Assembly (NCBI RefSeq): GCF_000003195.3
Contig: NC_012872.2
Location: 4,278,001-4,342,000, forward strand
DNA from: Sorghum bicolor
Lineage: Eukaryota; Streptophyta; Magnoliopsida; Poales; Poaceae
Direction of reading: 5' to 3'
DNA length: 64,000 nt
Positions 11,261-21,536 of this stretch are shown here, in pieces (the first letter of the stretch is position 1; each line of letters begins with the position of its first letter). The position numbers were made by a program, and so were the translations under genes. The notes under the pieces were generated by a model. The model was not told the origin of the DNA. It did no database searches and was given only the letters and a program-made list of their open reading frames with translations.

Positions 11261-12681
11261 AAAATACCAGGCCGACGCAGGCAGGGGTAAAAGTGAAGGC
11301 CCATGCGCATTTTGTTTTCGTACCTCAGCCAGAAGAAAAATTCAGTGCACCCTAGGGCGTCCCATGCGCCCCAGCCTCGGATGGCTGCCACGTGGTGCTT
11401 AGAAAACCTGTGCCTACGAAGGCATCCAGATGTTGCGGAGCCGTGCCCGTGCGAGGAGGAATCGCCCACTGTGTCCGCACGGTGACACGCGTCGTCCATC
11501 GACGTTGGTGGCGCACAGAAGGCAGGGTACGCCCAGGATACACCGATTTTTTTTTTTTTTTTTGGTTCCAGGAGGTGGAGGAAGCCGGCATTGGCATTTG
11601 ACAAGGCTTTGGGCCCCCAACCTCCCAATCAGTCAGTTTGAGGCCTGCTTGTGTGTCAGCCCGGCCCGCGCTGTTCGCCAGGCTGTCAACGAGAGAGGAG
11701 CCGCTGAGGAGTAGCGTTTCTGCGTGTTGCTTTAACCCTGTTACGTTGTTGTATTCGAGTCCGGTTCTACTTCTACCCACGCTCGGGCCGGACTTCGCGT
11801 GCCTGCAAATAAAAACACGTACTCCTACAGTATACTGTATGTCATAAAAGGTCACATCAACGCCACGAACTACTGTATTCTAAACCGACGGAGAAGTGCT
11901 GCTCTGCTCCTGCTCCAGCATCAGGTTTGCATCGTCTTCCTCTCGAGTTTGTTGCCGGCGTACTTTGCTCTTTTCTTTTTCTTTTTCCGATGAAAAAACA
12001 GTAGGTATATATAGACGTTCATACATTATATATATATATATATATACATATATATGAGCACCCGCGTCAACTCAAAACACTTTAATCTGAATAAATAGGT
12101 TCCGCTACCGTGTAGGACACGTATATGTACTTGTACATGCTCATGCTCACGCGCATTGCAAACAATTCCCAGCGTTGTTTTTTTCACTAATCCCATCGGT
12201 TCCAAACTTTAGTTTAGTTACAAATCAGATTTAAACTTTATAGGAGAAAATACACCAGTATCTATGATATTAAATTAGTTTCATTATTTTCCTATGAAAT
12301 GTTTCTGTATATTACAACTATTTAAACTTGTAGATGCTATTATGTATCTTTTTTTTTAAAAAAATATTGTTAAAGTTGGAAAATTATTTGACTTTACAGT
12401 AGGTTTGTTGGGTTGTAGATTATTACAGAAACATTTTAAATCTAGACTAGATTCTTTTTGTAAAATTTTGTATGGTGAATCTGAATCACTTTTTACAACC
12501 GTATGGCATGTTGGATTGTGGTCCACACATTTTTTTCCTAAATAAAAAGTAGAAATATGAATTCGCTTCAGTAAAGGTACAATTTTTTTCCGTGGTTGGT
12601 TGACGAACAACTCAAATACAATCCATTTTAGTTTATTGCAACAAGAAGTATTAACAAAAATGAGTGATTGAACGGGCCGCG

Positions 12682-12852
12682 AAAAAGAAAAGCTTTTGGA
12701 TATTGTAGCACATTATGGACTAATTAGGTTTAAAAGCTTTGTTTCGTAAAATACATGTAAACTGTGTAACTAGTTATTTTTTAATCTATATTTAATACTT
12801 CATGCATATGTTTAAACATTTGATATGATGGGACAAAAAAATTTGGGTCAAA
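12682..12852 (+). mobile_element. Degenerate fragment of Tourist-like MITE (family 1)
   Basis: Core family sequence (GGATATTGTAGCAC, AAACTGTGTAACTAGTT, ATATTTAATACTTCATGCAT) without intact terminal repeats. It is absent from the matching place in unit 1 of duplication A. Confidence 0.6.
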
Positions 12853-13390
12853 AAATGGAGAATTGACGCAAGTGATTGAAACATTTTGCTCCTTACGCAT
12901 TTGGATATTTTTGTGTCTATAAGCCCTTTTTTTGTGCAAGGCTATAGAAGCCTAGAATTAGGACCACTTCGAGCTGCTAAACGAGCTTTTAAGATAATAC
13001 TAAAGTGATTTAAGATTTAGATAGAACGGTGATAATTGTGTGTAGTTGTTGCTCTTTTCTCTATAGAACCATTTATGTTAGAATATAGTCCCAACGAAAA
13101 TATTGAGGAACTTCATCCAATTATTTTGTAGGAAAAGTTGTCATGACAACTTTATTAATTATGAAATGACAGTTAGATTTTCTGTGACCTTCTTGCTAAT
13201 AATAAAATCTAGGGTTTCATCGACCCAATCACAAGCATTCTTAACGTATTAGAAAACAAAACCTAGCTATTTCATGTCTTCATCAAGATTTCAACAACAT
13301 CCAACATCTTATATATGTTGGTAATCTACTAATTAATAGTTGCATTTATGTTGTAGGTCCACAACACCTCATCAGAAAACTAATAAGACG

Positions 13391-13963
13391 ATGAGAGGAC
13401 GCAAGATCCACAAGAGATTTAGGTTCTGTCGTCACGATGTGTTGGGCATAAGGTCTCACCGTGGAGGTAGTGAGATGGTGAGGGCCACCCCGTTGGGCCG
13501 CGAGTTGATCCTTCGCACGCAACTGCAGATCATCAAGAAAATTTACTCTAAAATCCCAGAAATATACAAGTGGGACGCATACAGGGAACACCTGCCCCCC
13601 ATCAAGGTGCACATGGATGCCATCGCAGAGGCCCTCCAAAGGTACAAGGCACGCCGTGTCGAGCGTGGCCTATTCCACTTTCGGCCTAAGCCCGACTCGG
13701 TCGGGTTTGGGTTCTGGATCCTTAGCCCCTTGCATGTTCCGCCTAGCGCTCAGGCTCGACGGGAAGCCCTTCGCAAGTGGAGGCGTCGGTGTGAGAAGAG
13801 GGCTGCTATTGCAGCGGCCGCTGCTTTGCGCAATAGACCAACGATGGACCAAGTGTCTACCCTTGTGGAGACAAAGATGAGGTTCATGAGAGCCAGCACA
13901 ATGTTATACTTGGCCTACCTAGTGCTTGTTTTTGTTTTAAGTTGCATAATTGTGTTTATGTGA
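13391..13963 (+). CDS. Hypothetical protein, 190 aa, basic with C-terminal membrane segment
   Basis: I do not recognise the family. The ATG at 13391 is chosen because it is the start shared with the decayed copy at 10198; an in-frame ATG lies upstream at 13340. The protein starts MRGRKIHKRFRF and is very rich in Arg and Lys. It has a central block with RYKARRVERGLFHF, an Arg-rich stretch and an alanine run (KRAAIAAAAALRNRP), and ends in about 20 hydrophobic residues (LYLAYLVLVFVLSCIIVFM) that could be a tail anchor. No intron is evident. Selection cannot be judged from one sequence: this copy is open and the other is broken. It could be a lineage-specific gene, a transposon-derived ORF or a chance survivor. 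Confidence 0.4.
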   Translation: MRGRKIHKRFRFCRHDVLGIRSHRGGSEMVRATPLGRELILRTQLQIIKKIYSKIPEIYKWDAYREHLPPIKVHMDAIAEALQRYKARRVERGLFHFRPKPDSVGFGFWILSPLHVPPSAQARREALRKWRRRCEKRAAIAAAAALRNRPTMDQVSTLVETKMRFMRASTMLYLAYLVLVFVLSCIIVFM

Positions 13964-14105
13964 TGATCAACTACAAAACTATGCAGACAAAATTTCCAAT
14001 TCTACGCCACTAAACTTAGGGTCTGGTTGGATGACAACTGGATTATTATAATATACAAGAACAAGAGAATTTGGATCTCTAGATTATTGAGGTTGATTGT
14101 GGTTG

Positions 14106-14862
14106 GTTAAAGCGAGAGATTCTTATCTAGTTTGATTTAACTTTTTAACTTGAGAGGCACTTATTATTTAGGCCCTGTTCGGATCACTAGTAGATTATTA
14201 TAATTAGGATTATGCATGTGATTATTATAATTAGGATTATTCTTATATAACAATCAAGAGTGTTTGAATCTTAGATTATTATGATTGTTCTAGTTGGTTA
14301 AAATGGCAAATCCTTATTTTACCTTTATAAGATTGGCGTCACTTTTGAGTTGATGTTGGCCGTGGTATTTGTTGCCGCCATGCATTTGGCTTGTCTTTTC
14401 GCTATTGATGCTAGAAAAAATGTGCATATGAGCAATTTTGCTACGTATATATGAACTGAAAATTTCGCATACAGGTTCTTCTTCCATTCGGAATGATTCT
14501 GTACAAAAGAAAATTGAAAATAGCTTTATGTACCGTATAAATATAATATGTGCCAATTAGTAAGCACAAAGATCTTTTTTTACCTTTTTTTCCACCACTC
14601 ATCATGTGCAACAATAGTTCCACGTACTTGGAGCACGATCAAGCCCTGTTTGTTTGGTGTGCCACTGTACAGCTCCTTTGGAGTTCTCAATCTGTTTGTA
14701 AACTGCATTTAGCGCCGACCGGAGGTCAAAGGAGAAGCTGAAGTGTAGGGCTCACACGTCAGGGAGTGGAGGAATAGAGAAATAATATGGGTATTTTTAG
14801 GAGATATGAGAATACAATGGTCTTTAATCACCTACGCATGGCCCAAAGCAACCCTGTCGAAT
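14106..14862. other. AT-rich intergenic DNA, no gene seen
   Basis: Contains a short direct repeat (GATTATTATAATTAGGATTAT twice near 14190-14240) and no supported gene. Confidence 0.4.
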
Positions 14863-14871
14863 ATGTAAAAA

Positions 14872-15639
14872 GGGAACTGCTCCATTACTCCTCTTTTCAA
14901 AAATAGCACTAATCTCAAAGCAGCCAATGCAACTTAATATTTTCTTTATTATTTTTTCTTTTAGGCTTCGATGGGCCCTACTCGTCCGACCCAGCCCGTC
15001 CACAGCCCGACTAGCAGGCTGGCTATCTAGAACCCGTATGTATATGTATTCTAACTGAACGACTCCTCCGAGAAATCTACATTGGCACACGAGCACTCGC
15101 GTTAATTGGAAGATAGCATGAAAAGAAATCTGGCTTGGTGCACGAACATCCGAGTTGTTTTTCTCCCGACGATGTGCAACGATGCCATGAGGCGCACCCG
15201 TCTTCGTCGATGAGGAAACAAAACGAAATGCCGAGAAGAAAGGGGATATGCAAGATGTGTTCGGCTTTGGATTAGGGTGTAGTCAAGTGATGGACACGGG
15301 TTCCCGAATGGGCCAGGCCCATCCAGGTCCTATGAAAAATAATAATTAGGAAAAAATAATTAATTAGAATGGCTGCTTTGAGATACGTGCTATTTTTTTA
15401 GAAAGAGAAGTATTGGAGCAGTTTTCAAGAAATCTCGATTGAACACTGCAGTAGAAATGCTAATTGTGTAGCGCATGAGTTAGCAAGGCGAGTTAGGCAA
15501 TCTAATAAATATTGTATTTGGAACGATGAGCCCCTAGTTTCATGAATGAGTTTATACTACGAGATGTAACTATACATCTTCGATTAATAAAGCTCAGGTA
15601 TGCTTTGCCAAAAAAAAGAGGAGTATTAGAGCCGTTCCC
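14872..15639. mobile_element. Mutator-like/foldback element with long TIRs, interrupted by a LINE tail
   Basis: The left end (about 14872-15000) and right end (about 15310-15422 plus 15618-15639) are inverted copies of more than 110 bp. Both contain AACTGCTCC, the string ATCTCAAAGCAGCCA (inverse on the right) and a GATGGGCC block. Flanks ATGTAAAAA (14863-14871) and ACATAAAAA (15640-15648) agree at 7 of 9 bases, fitting a 9-bp Mutator-type target duplication. The interior shows no gene. Confidence 0.55.
15423..15617 (+). mobile_element. 5'-truncated LINE 3' end
   Basis: Encodes the tail of a non-LTR retrotransposon RNase H domain (NANCVAHELARR-like), followed by an untranslated end, AATAAA at about 15587 and a short A-run. 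It is bounded by an imperfect direct repeat of about 18 bp (GAGAAGTATTGGAGCAGT at 15405, GAGGAGTATTAGAGCCGT at 15618), the expected target duplication of L1-type insertion. It sits inside the right TIR of the surrounding element. Confidence 0.65.
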
Positions 15640-15648
15640 ACATAAAAA

Positions 15649-16271
15649 TGGCACGATTCAAGCTCAAAAGAATTATAATAGCATGTTTCAAAATAGACGA
15701 TTATTAATAGTATTTCTCTAAACTTGCAAAATTATAGTCATACCAATGAAAAACCCATTAGAATAACTCACGTCTAGTAATGGTACAGAGTGACGCTAAG
15801 ACACATTAGATAAACATATACTTTTATAAAGCTAAACCACACTAGATAAATTCTCTCTTCATGCAAGGTGTCCACATCATTCCCTACTAAGTGATCCACT
15901 AAATGTTCTTTCTCTTCATGCAAGGTGTCCACATATTATCCACTAAGTCCATGTCATCCCATATTAATTACAAAAAATGACCATGTTATCTATATCATAT
16001 GACATACTTTAAATATTTAATCTATTAACATACAAGTCATGTATATACACTATTTGTTTCATCATTAATTTATCTATAATGTAACCAAATATTAGTTTTT
16101 CTTCTATTAGCTTAGCAATTTTTTACTAAATCTAATATAATAAAATACATACAAGTCAAATTCATATATATATATATATATAAAATATAGTGAATATCAT
16201 ATAGTAATGTTACGTATATCATAATTTATTTTTAAGAAAATCCCGTAGCAACGCGCAGGGAATTCACCTAG
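15649..16271 (+). mobile_element. Probable non-autonomous Helitron (3' end at 16271; 5' end unresolved)
   Basis: Ends with CCCGTAGCAACGCGCAGGG, a small hairpin, then ATTCAC and CTAG at 16268-16271, followed by T. A hairpin a few bases before CTAG inserted in front of T is the Helitron 3' signature. The interior is AT-rich. It has an imperfect tandem repeat (CTCTTCATGCAAGGTGTCCA at about 15854 and 15911) and a TA run near 16167. I could not place the 5' TC end, so the start given is only the preceding element boundary. Confidence 0.5.
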
Positions 16272-16734
16272 TGTTATAGAGTTTGAATCCAAAACAAATT
16301 AGAACATTTCGCAGGCGTTCAACGATAAATCTTCGAGATCTCCAAATCGTCTATAGATGACAAATTATACGTTCAGTACGAAGCACGGGCAAGCACGAAG
16401 TTCGACGGCTTGGTGCGAGTGTGACTGGAAGCCGCCGTGCATGATCTGTGTTAGGAGCCAATGGTGGGGGGGGGGGGGGGGGGGGGGAAGGGGAGACAAA
16501 ATAGCTCGACTTATTTTCATGAACCGATTCGGCTTGAACAAGACCTTTCATGATGGCTTGCATACATCCGTAAGGCTAAGTACAAGTACTGCTTTAAAAA
16601 AGGTTAAAAAGTTTCAGTCAGACTCAGTGCCATGACCCTTCTTCCACAGAAGTCAGCAATATGCAGATTCACAAACAAAATAGATGTGTGCGGTGTGCCA
16701 ATATTGCCATATATGATCAGATCATACGTATGAT
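16272..16734. other. Intergenic DNA with a 22-base G run
   Basis: Holds 22 consecutive G at 16466-16487, followed by AAGGGG. No supported gene. Confidence 0.6.
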
Positions 16735-16754
16735 GCTAGCACAACATAATCTCT

Positions 16755-16760
16755 TTTATT
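16755..16760 (-). terminator. Candidate polyA signal AATAAA of the 99-aa gene
   Basis: AATAAA on the minus strand about 215 bp downstream of the stop codon at 16974. Confidence 0.45.
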
Positions 16761-16973
16761 ACTCTGATCATCATGCATCTCAAAACACCATCACAACACC
16801 AGGAAACACATATTTCAAAGTCTAGATAGATTCAGATAACAAACCACATATTTCCAAGTCTAGATTCAGATATGCGATACTTCGCTACTTCGCTGATGAA
16901 AGTTAAGAAACACGGTTTCACCATAACAGAAGAAATACTAGTACGTAGACTATACTAAGATAAGCATGATGAA

Positions 16974-17273
16974 CTACTCCTGCAGTACTCCCGCCGCCGC
17001 CGTCGCTCCGCCACCTGCCTCCCCAGCACCGGCCTCGGCCCCGACCTGGACCCCGACTGCTTGGACCGCAGCCTCCGCCAACTGGCCGTTGAGGGCGATG
17101 TTCTCTGTGGAGAGGTCGCTGGCGTCGAGAAGCCGAGTACCGAGGTTGTTGTGGCTCATCCTCTGGATGCCCTGCAGCAACACCTTGGCACCGTTCGTAG
17201 AGGAGACCGTCGCGGTCGTCGGCCTGATGCGGTTGCGCTGGCCACGTCCATGCGAAGGCTTGTTCTTCCCCAT
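16974..17273 (-). CDS. Small hypothetical protein, 99 aa, with spliced 5'UTR
   Basis: Minus-strand gene of unknown function. The protein starts MGKNKPSHGRGQRNRIRPTT (basic). It continues with a Ser/Thr-rich and leucine-containing middle (VLLQGIQRMSHNNLGTRLLD) and ends in an Ala/Gly/Val-rich tail. A complete transcription unit can be read around it: TATAAAA at about 17738-17744, a short 5'UTR exon ending CACAAG at 17683, a 408-nt intron (17275-17682) with GT and AG ends and a T-rich tract before TTTTTAG, the ATG one base into exon 2, and a polyA signal at 16760. That structure is stronger evidence than the short ORF itself. I recognise no domain. A plus-strand ORF over the same bases is a GC-rich shadow. 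Confidence 0.55.
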   Translation of the reverse strand: MGKNKPSHGRGQRNRIRPTTATVSSTNGAKVLLQGIQRMSHNNLGTRLLDASDLSTENIALNGQLAEAAVQAVGVQVGAEAGAGEAGGGATAAAGVLQE

Positions 17274-17274
17274 C

Positions 17275-17682
17275 CTAAAAAGATAAGAGACCAGATGAAG
17301 AAAATACTATACGAGACAGTAAGAACCGAAGAAACATGATACTAGTAATACATTGAGAATGAAAAGAGGTTAGAAACGAAGAACCTACTAAACTAGAGAG
17401 CAGGAGAGAGAGGAGTGAAAAAAAAATCAGTGAAGAACCATAGAGGAGATTGTAAAACAATAATCGAACAAGAAATAATTTGGAGATGGACCATACGCCT
17501 GAACAGAACAAATAAGGACGAGATCAAACACAAAACTTCATCTCGACAATCTCAATCAGAGGAAGGACCCACGAGAAAGGCTGCTGTTAAAATCTTTTGA
17601 GAGAAAAAGGAAGAACAGCGGATGGAGAGAGAGCCGAGAAACAGAAGAAACAGAAATTAGTATGAGGAAGGCAGATGCTCAC
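17275..17682 (-). other. Predicted 5'UTR intron of the 99-aa gene
   Basis: Donor CACAAG/GTGAGC at 17683/17682 and acceptor TTTTTAG/GATGG at 17275/17274, read on the minus strand. Confidence 0.5.
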
Positions 17683-17737
17683 CTTGTGGGCAGAGGGACG
17701 AGAGGAACTGCGGGTGGAGAGGGACAGAGGGAGGGGG

Positions 17738-17744
17738 TTTTATA
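17738..17744 (-). promoter_or_regulatory. TATA box of the 99-aa gene
   Basis: CTATAAAAC on the minus strand about 55-60 bp before the predicted splice donor, followed by a CT-rich stretch typical of a grass 5'UTR. Confidence 0.5.
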
Positions 17745-17759
17745 GCCCGTGCGTCACCC

Positions 17760-18378
17760 CCGTTCAGGAGTGTTGATTGCTTGTGTGAGTGGATCGACAC
17801 CGCCTTTTTCTCGAGAGCATCTTTTCGTACGGAGGAGGGAGGGGTTGTTACAACTTGAAAACCATGTGCACTCCGAGGAATGCCAAGACTAGAGGAGAGG
17901 GGATAAGGCCATGTTTGGATGGTCTGCAAATGTTTTTTGTATAGATCAATTAGCCAAGTGATGTTTGGATACATCGATTAAAAGTAAACTAAAAGAGGGA
18001 CTCCAGACATAGACTCATGGATATCTTTTAGTCCACTTTAGTTCACATTTGGCAACTATGAACTAATGACTATTTGGAGTAGAAAAGTTTAGTCCACTTT
18101 TAGTTCACATGTATAGATACCTATGAACTAAAGTTTACGTGACTAAGGTTTAGTTGAGGATATCCAAACAGTCCAGTGTTTAGCACGACAAATCGTAGCT
18201 CCAACTCTACATCTAAAATAAATGTAGCGAGCATTGCAACATGAAGTTATTTTTCTCTCTTTTTCAAATCAGGAGTCTGAGTAAAACCACAATTCATGGT
18301 TCCGCTAGCTCAAGCTTCTTTAATTACTATAGCACAGAGCCACAACTAGAAGAGTCCTCCCAAATAGAGCTTAAGGCA
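17760..18378. other. Intergenic DNA, no gene seen
   Basis: Contains an imperfect repeat of TTTAGTCCACTTTAGTTCAC (about 18027 and 18086). This suggests a MITE remnant between about 17908 and 18180 (GGCCATGTTTGGAT at left, ATATCCAAACAGTCCAG at right). Confidence 0.4.
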
Positions 18379-18386
18379 GGTGAGAA

Positions 18387-19720
18387 TATAGATAGCCAAC
18401 GGGCCGGCCCGGCCTGACACGACATGCCATCGGGCCAGCACGGCCCGGTGAGGGTCGGGCCGCCACGGACCGTCGTGCCTCACGGGTCGTGCCCTTTCGT
18501 GCTTCGTGCCTCGGGCACGGCCTGCTGGGCCGCCGTGTCAGCCCGAAAACACGGCCTGCCCCGCATGCTGGGCGGCCCGAGCATGAGAGAGCACACCCTG
18601 CTGCCACTTAGCTCAGGGAGTCGGCCAGTCAAGGCTGTGTGCGCTCGCTGCCGAGGTGCCGCCGCAAGGAGCCGGCGACGCCACCTTGATGTTGATCGGA
18701 GGAGCGAGGTCGAGGGGCCGCGGACCCGCAATCGCGTCAGTGGCATCAGATCCGCAGCAAACAGTGAGCTCGAGGCATGGTGGAGGCCGTGGCGGGCTGT
18801 TCGTGGTCTGTAGTGTGGTGGTGTGTAGGTGTCCGACGTGCGCCGCCACGCTCGATGCCTGCGGACGTCGGACAACAGCACAACCACACAGGCCACGGGG
18901 GAGGCAGCAAACACCCGAGTTCGTGAGCAGCGTCTCCTCGCGGTGTGCGATTGCCGCGTCGTGGAAGGGAGGTCGGCAGGGAGTCTGGGAGATGGGGAAA
19001 TAGATAGGGTTTAGGGAGAGTGAGAGCTTGGCCCTTTAGCAGACCAAGGCTAGCAGCGGGCTGACACCATGCCTCCACCTATTTTCGGGTCGTGCCCATG
19101 CCGTGCTACTGTCGACGAAAGCTGGTCGGCAGTCTACCTTGGGGTATACCCACGGTAGTAGTTTATCGGTAGACGGTGCGCGAACTACAAACTCGATGGT
19201 GACGCAAGACACAGACAAGCTTTTTATCCAGGTTCGGCCGCCGAGTTGGCGTAATACCTACGTCCTGCGTCTGATTGTATTGGATTGTGTTGAGAGAATA
19301 TGATGTCCTAGGAGGGTCCCTTGCCTCTCCTTATATAGTCCGGAGGGCAGGGTTACAGATCTGGAAACTAATCCTAGTCGGTTACAATTGTCATAGATAG
19401 TTCGATATCAATTCCTATTCTAACCGACTAGAATCCTGCTTGATCTTCACGTCTTGTTTCCTTGCACGAAACTCCAAGCTGTCGGATCAAGCCTCGAGCT
19501 TGTCTCATAATGGGCCAAGCCTCCTGGCCCAAGTCTAGCCGTAAGGGTATAGGGTTTATACCCCACAGCTACAGGCCAGGAGTGCGGCCAGGCACGGCCT
19601 GCTCCCCTAGGCCTTGGCAGCCCGAGCACGTAGAGCACCAAACCGAGTCGTGCTTTGTGCTAGGCCAAAATGCCGAGATTCGTGCCGAGCCAACAGGGTC
19701 GGGCCTCATGGCCAACTATA
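18387..19720. mobile_element. Non-autonomous hAT element carrying a solo LTR
   Basis: The left end TATAGATAGCCAACGGGC pairs with the inverse of the right end (TATAGTTGGCCATGAGGC). These resemble the ends of the complete hAT element at 22070-25821. Flanks GGTGAGAA (18379-18386) and AGTGAGAG (19721-19728) agree at 6 of 8. Subterminal regions are very GC-rich and full of GCACGG/CGGCCC words, as in the larger element. There is no transposase. Long frames here reflect GC content only. A solo LTR (19110-19567) is nested inside. Confidence 0.7.
19110..19567. mobile_element. Solo LTR with 5-bp target duplication
   Basis: A 458-bp block beginning TGTCGACG and ending CCCCACA, flanked by the exact 5-bp repeat GCTAC (19105-19109 and 19568-19572). 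TG...CA ends with a 5-bp duplication and no internal domain are the marks of a solo LTR left by LTR-LTR recombination. CTTATATAG near 19330 could be its promoter. The parent family is not identified. Confidence 0.75.
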
Positions 19721-19791
19721 AGTGAGAGAGGATCTGGCCTAGCGTCGCTCTTATTATAGCTAGAGATACATTTAGATCGGACTCACATCAA

Positions 19792-20060
19792 GGGGGTGTT
19801 TAGTTCCCATTTTTTCCTAAAAAAATTGGGTTTTGGTCCATCATTTTGCAAAATGGAATTAAACACTATGCAAAATTTTTTTGGCAAAAAGTAGTTATTC
19901 TCCATTTTGGATTTTGGCATCAATAGGCTAAAAAAAACCTATAATGAGCCTCAAGAGGTTTCGTGAGGACAATAAATTCTGCATTTTAAATAGAACTAAA
20001 CATGACCCTAAAATTTTTGGCATTTTGCATTTTGGATTCTACGGAGAACTAAACACCCCC
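19792..20060 (+). mobile_element. Tourist-like MITE (family 2, TIR GGGGTGTTTAGTTCC)
   Basis: Starts GGGGGTGTTTAGTTCCCA and ends GAACTAAACACCCCC, with CAA/TAA flanks. A second copy lies at 27151-27424. Confidence 0.75.
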
Positions 20061-20403
20061 TAAATCAAATTCAAATGGCACCATTTACCACAAATTTATT
20101 GGATCCCCAATATGAATATTACCGGATATGAATGCAAAATGTGTATCTAGATTTTGGATTCACATTAGGATATCTAACTGATTTTGAAGATAACCATGTA
20201 TATTTTCTTACCAATAGCTTTATGGTACAACAAAATAGGGACTTGAGATACGACTATATAACCTTGTAGATAAAGACACATCCAAAAAAATAACGGTCTC
20301 AAAAAAAAATCCAAAAACTAACATATATATTAATAATTATTCAATAGTCAAATATATAAAAATCAATGAAAATGTAGATGCATATTTTAATACATATAAA
20401 TAT
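20061..20403. other. AT-rich intergenic DNA, no gene seen
   Basis: No supported coding frame or repeat end. Confidence 0.4.
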
Positions 20404-20476
20404 GTACTCCCTCCATCCCAATTTATAAGTGATTTTAAGAACCTTGGAGAGTCAAAGCGTCTCAAGTATTTTTTCG
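20404..20476 (+). mobile_element. Stowaway-like MITE fragment
   Basis: TA followed by CTCCCTCCATCCCA, the Stowaway terminal motif, then AATTTATAAGTGATTTTAAG. The other end is missing. Confidence 0.6.
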
Positions 20477-20483
20477 TGCAACA

Positions 20484-20782
20484 ATTAGGCCATGTATAGT
20501 TTTCCATCTTAAAACTTTTCAATTATACATGGAGTATTAAATATAGACGAAAAATAATAATTATACAGTTGGATTATAAACTGTGAGACAAATTTTTTAA
20601 AGCTAATATTGGTTCATAATTAGCATAATTGCTATAGTAATTAATGACAAATTAATTAAATTTAACAAATTCGTCTCGTAGTTTCTAACTAACTATGTAA
20701 TTTTTTATTAATATTCAAAAATATCTTCCGACACCTTTCCTACATATTTAATATGACATTTAAAAGTTTTCATTTCGCGAAC
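20484..20782. mobile_element. Palindromic MITE, diverged relative of family 1
   Basis: Both halves carry related inverted blocks: TGGAGTATTAAATATAGACG on the left, and the inverse of ATTCGTCTCG...ATATTTAATATGACA on the right. The ends (GGCCATGTATAGTTTTCC and a worn right end) are degenerate. Confidence 0.5.
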
Positions 20783-20785
20783 TTA

Positions 20786-21458
20786 GAGCATCTTCAAAGG
20801 CTTTGCAAACAAACTTTGCATTGTCATATTTGCAAAAAAGAGTAGAAAATACCCCTCCAATGGTTTTGCAAATAAGGTTTGCAATTTGGTTAACTTTACA
20901 AATGGAGGTTGAGGCTTTGCATATATGCAAACCTTTCCACCACTTTGCATCTACAATTTCGGCCTTCCACGTCGGACTCTGTCCCCCCGCCCTGCGCGAT
21001 TTCCCGTCCGCCCTCCCTGCCGCGCGCGCCCGCCCTCCCTACCGCGCGTGCCCGCCGTCCCTCCAGCTGCCGTGCGTGCCTAGGATCGGAGGTGGACCTT
21101 CCCTCGCGGGGACTTTCCCTCAGAGGAGGACGGAGGTGGACGGAGCCAAACTGACGCGAACGACAACGGCGACGAACGATGAACGCGGCCTGGGCTGGGC
21201 GGCGACTGGCGCGAAGACCTGGGCTGGCCTGGGCGGCGACTGAGACGCACGACGTACGTCAAAATGGCGCGAAGGGAAAAAAACGCGCGGACGCGATCAG
21301 TGAAAAAAATTCGGGGGTGGGGTCCACACTTTGGGTTTGCCAAGTCTAAATACAAAGTTCCTTAGAGTTGGATTATTTTTAGACTTTGCAAATAAGTTTG
21401 GGACTTTGCAAACAACACCAAATACAAAATTCATTTGCAAAGTCCCTTAGAGATGCTC
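20786..21458. mobile_element. TIR element (GAGCATCT ends) with GC-rich interior
   Basis: Left end GAGCATCTTCAAAGGCTTTG and right end CAAAGTCCCTTAGAGATGCTC form inverted repeats with TTA/TTA flanks (20783-20785, 21459-21461). The 673-bp element has AT-rich arms and an abruptly GC-rich core (about 20960-21290), which could be a captured gene fragment. I cannot identify the source. Confidence 0.6.
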
Positions 21459-21536
21459 TTAACGAGGGCTTACCTCTTGGCCTGTCCGTTCTTCCTAGAA
21501 AATTCACTTCCCTCATTCCACCAGTGGGACATGAAA

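Larger units (their letters stand above)
11283..14105 (+). repeat. Tandem duplication A, unit 2
   Basis: Partner of 7576-10910 (landmarks given there). It keeps the uninterrupted site at 12213 where unit 1 carries an hAT element, and it holds the intact version of the shared ORF. It contains a (TA)n run near 12027-12046 and a T-run of 17 at about 11547-11563. Confidence 0.85.

Noticed and set aside
15854..15935. CRISPR-like repeat
   Set aside because: Only two imperfect copies of CTCTTCATGCAAGGTGTCCA in plant DNA inside a probable Helitron; no array.
18371..19078. Several overlapping ORFs of 78-144 codons
   Set aside because: They lie in the GC-rich subterminal region of a non-autonomous hAT element and are open on both strands, a composition effect.
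20803..21243. 146-codon plus-strand ORF
   Set aside because: Falls in the GC-rich core of a TIR element and crosses its AT-rich arm; no domain recognised.
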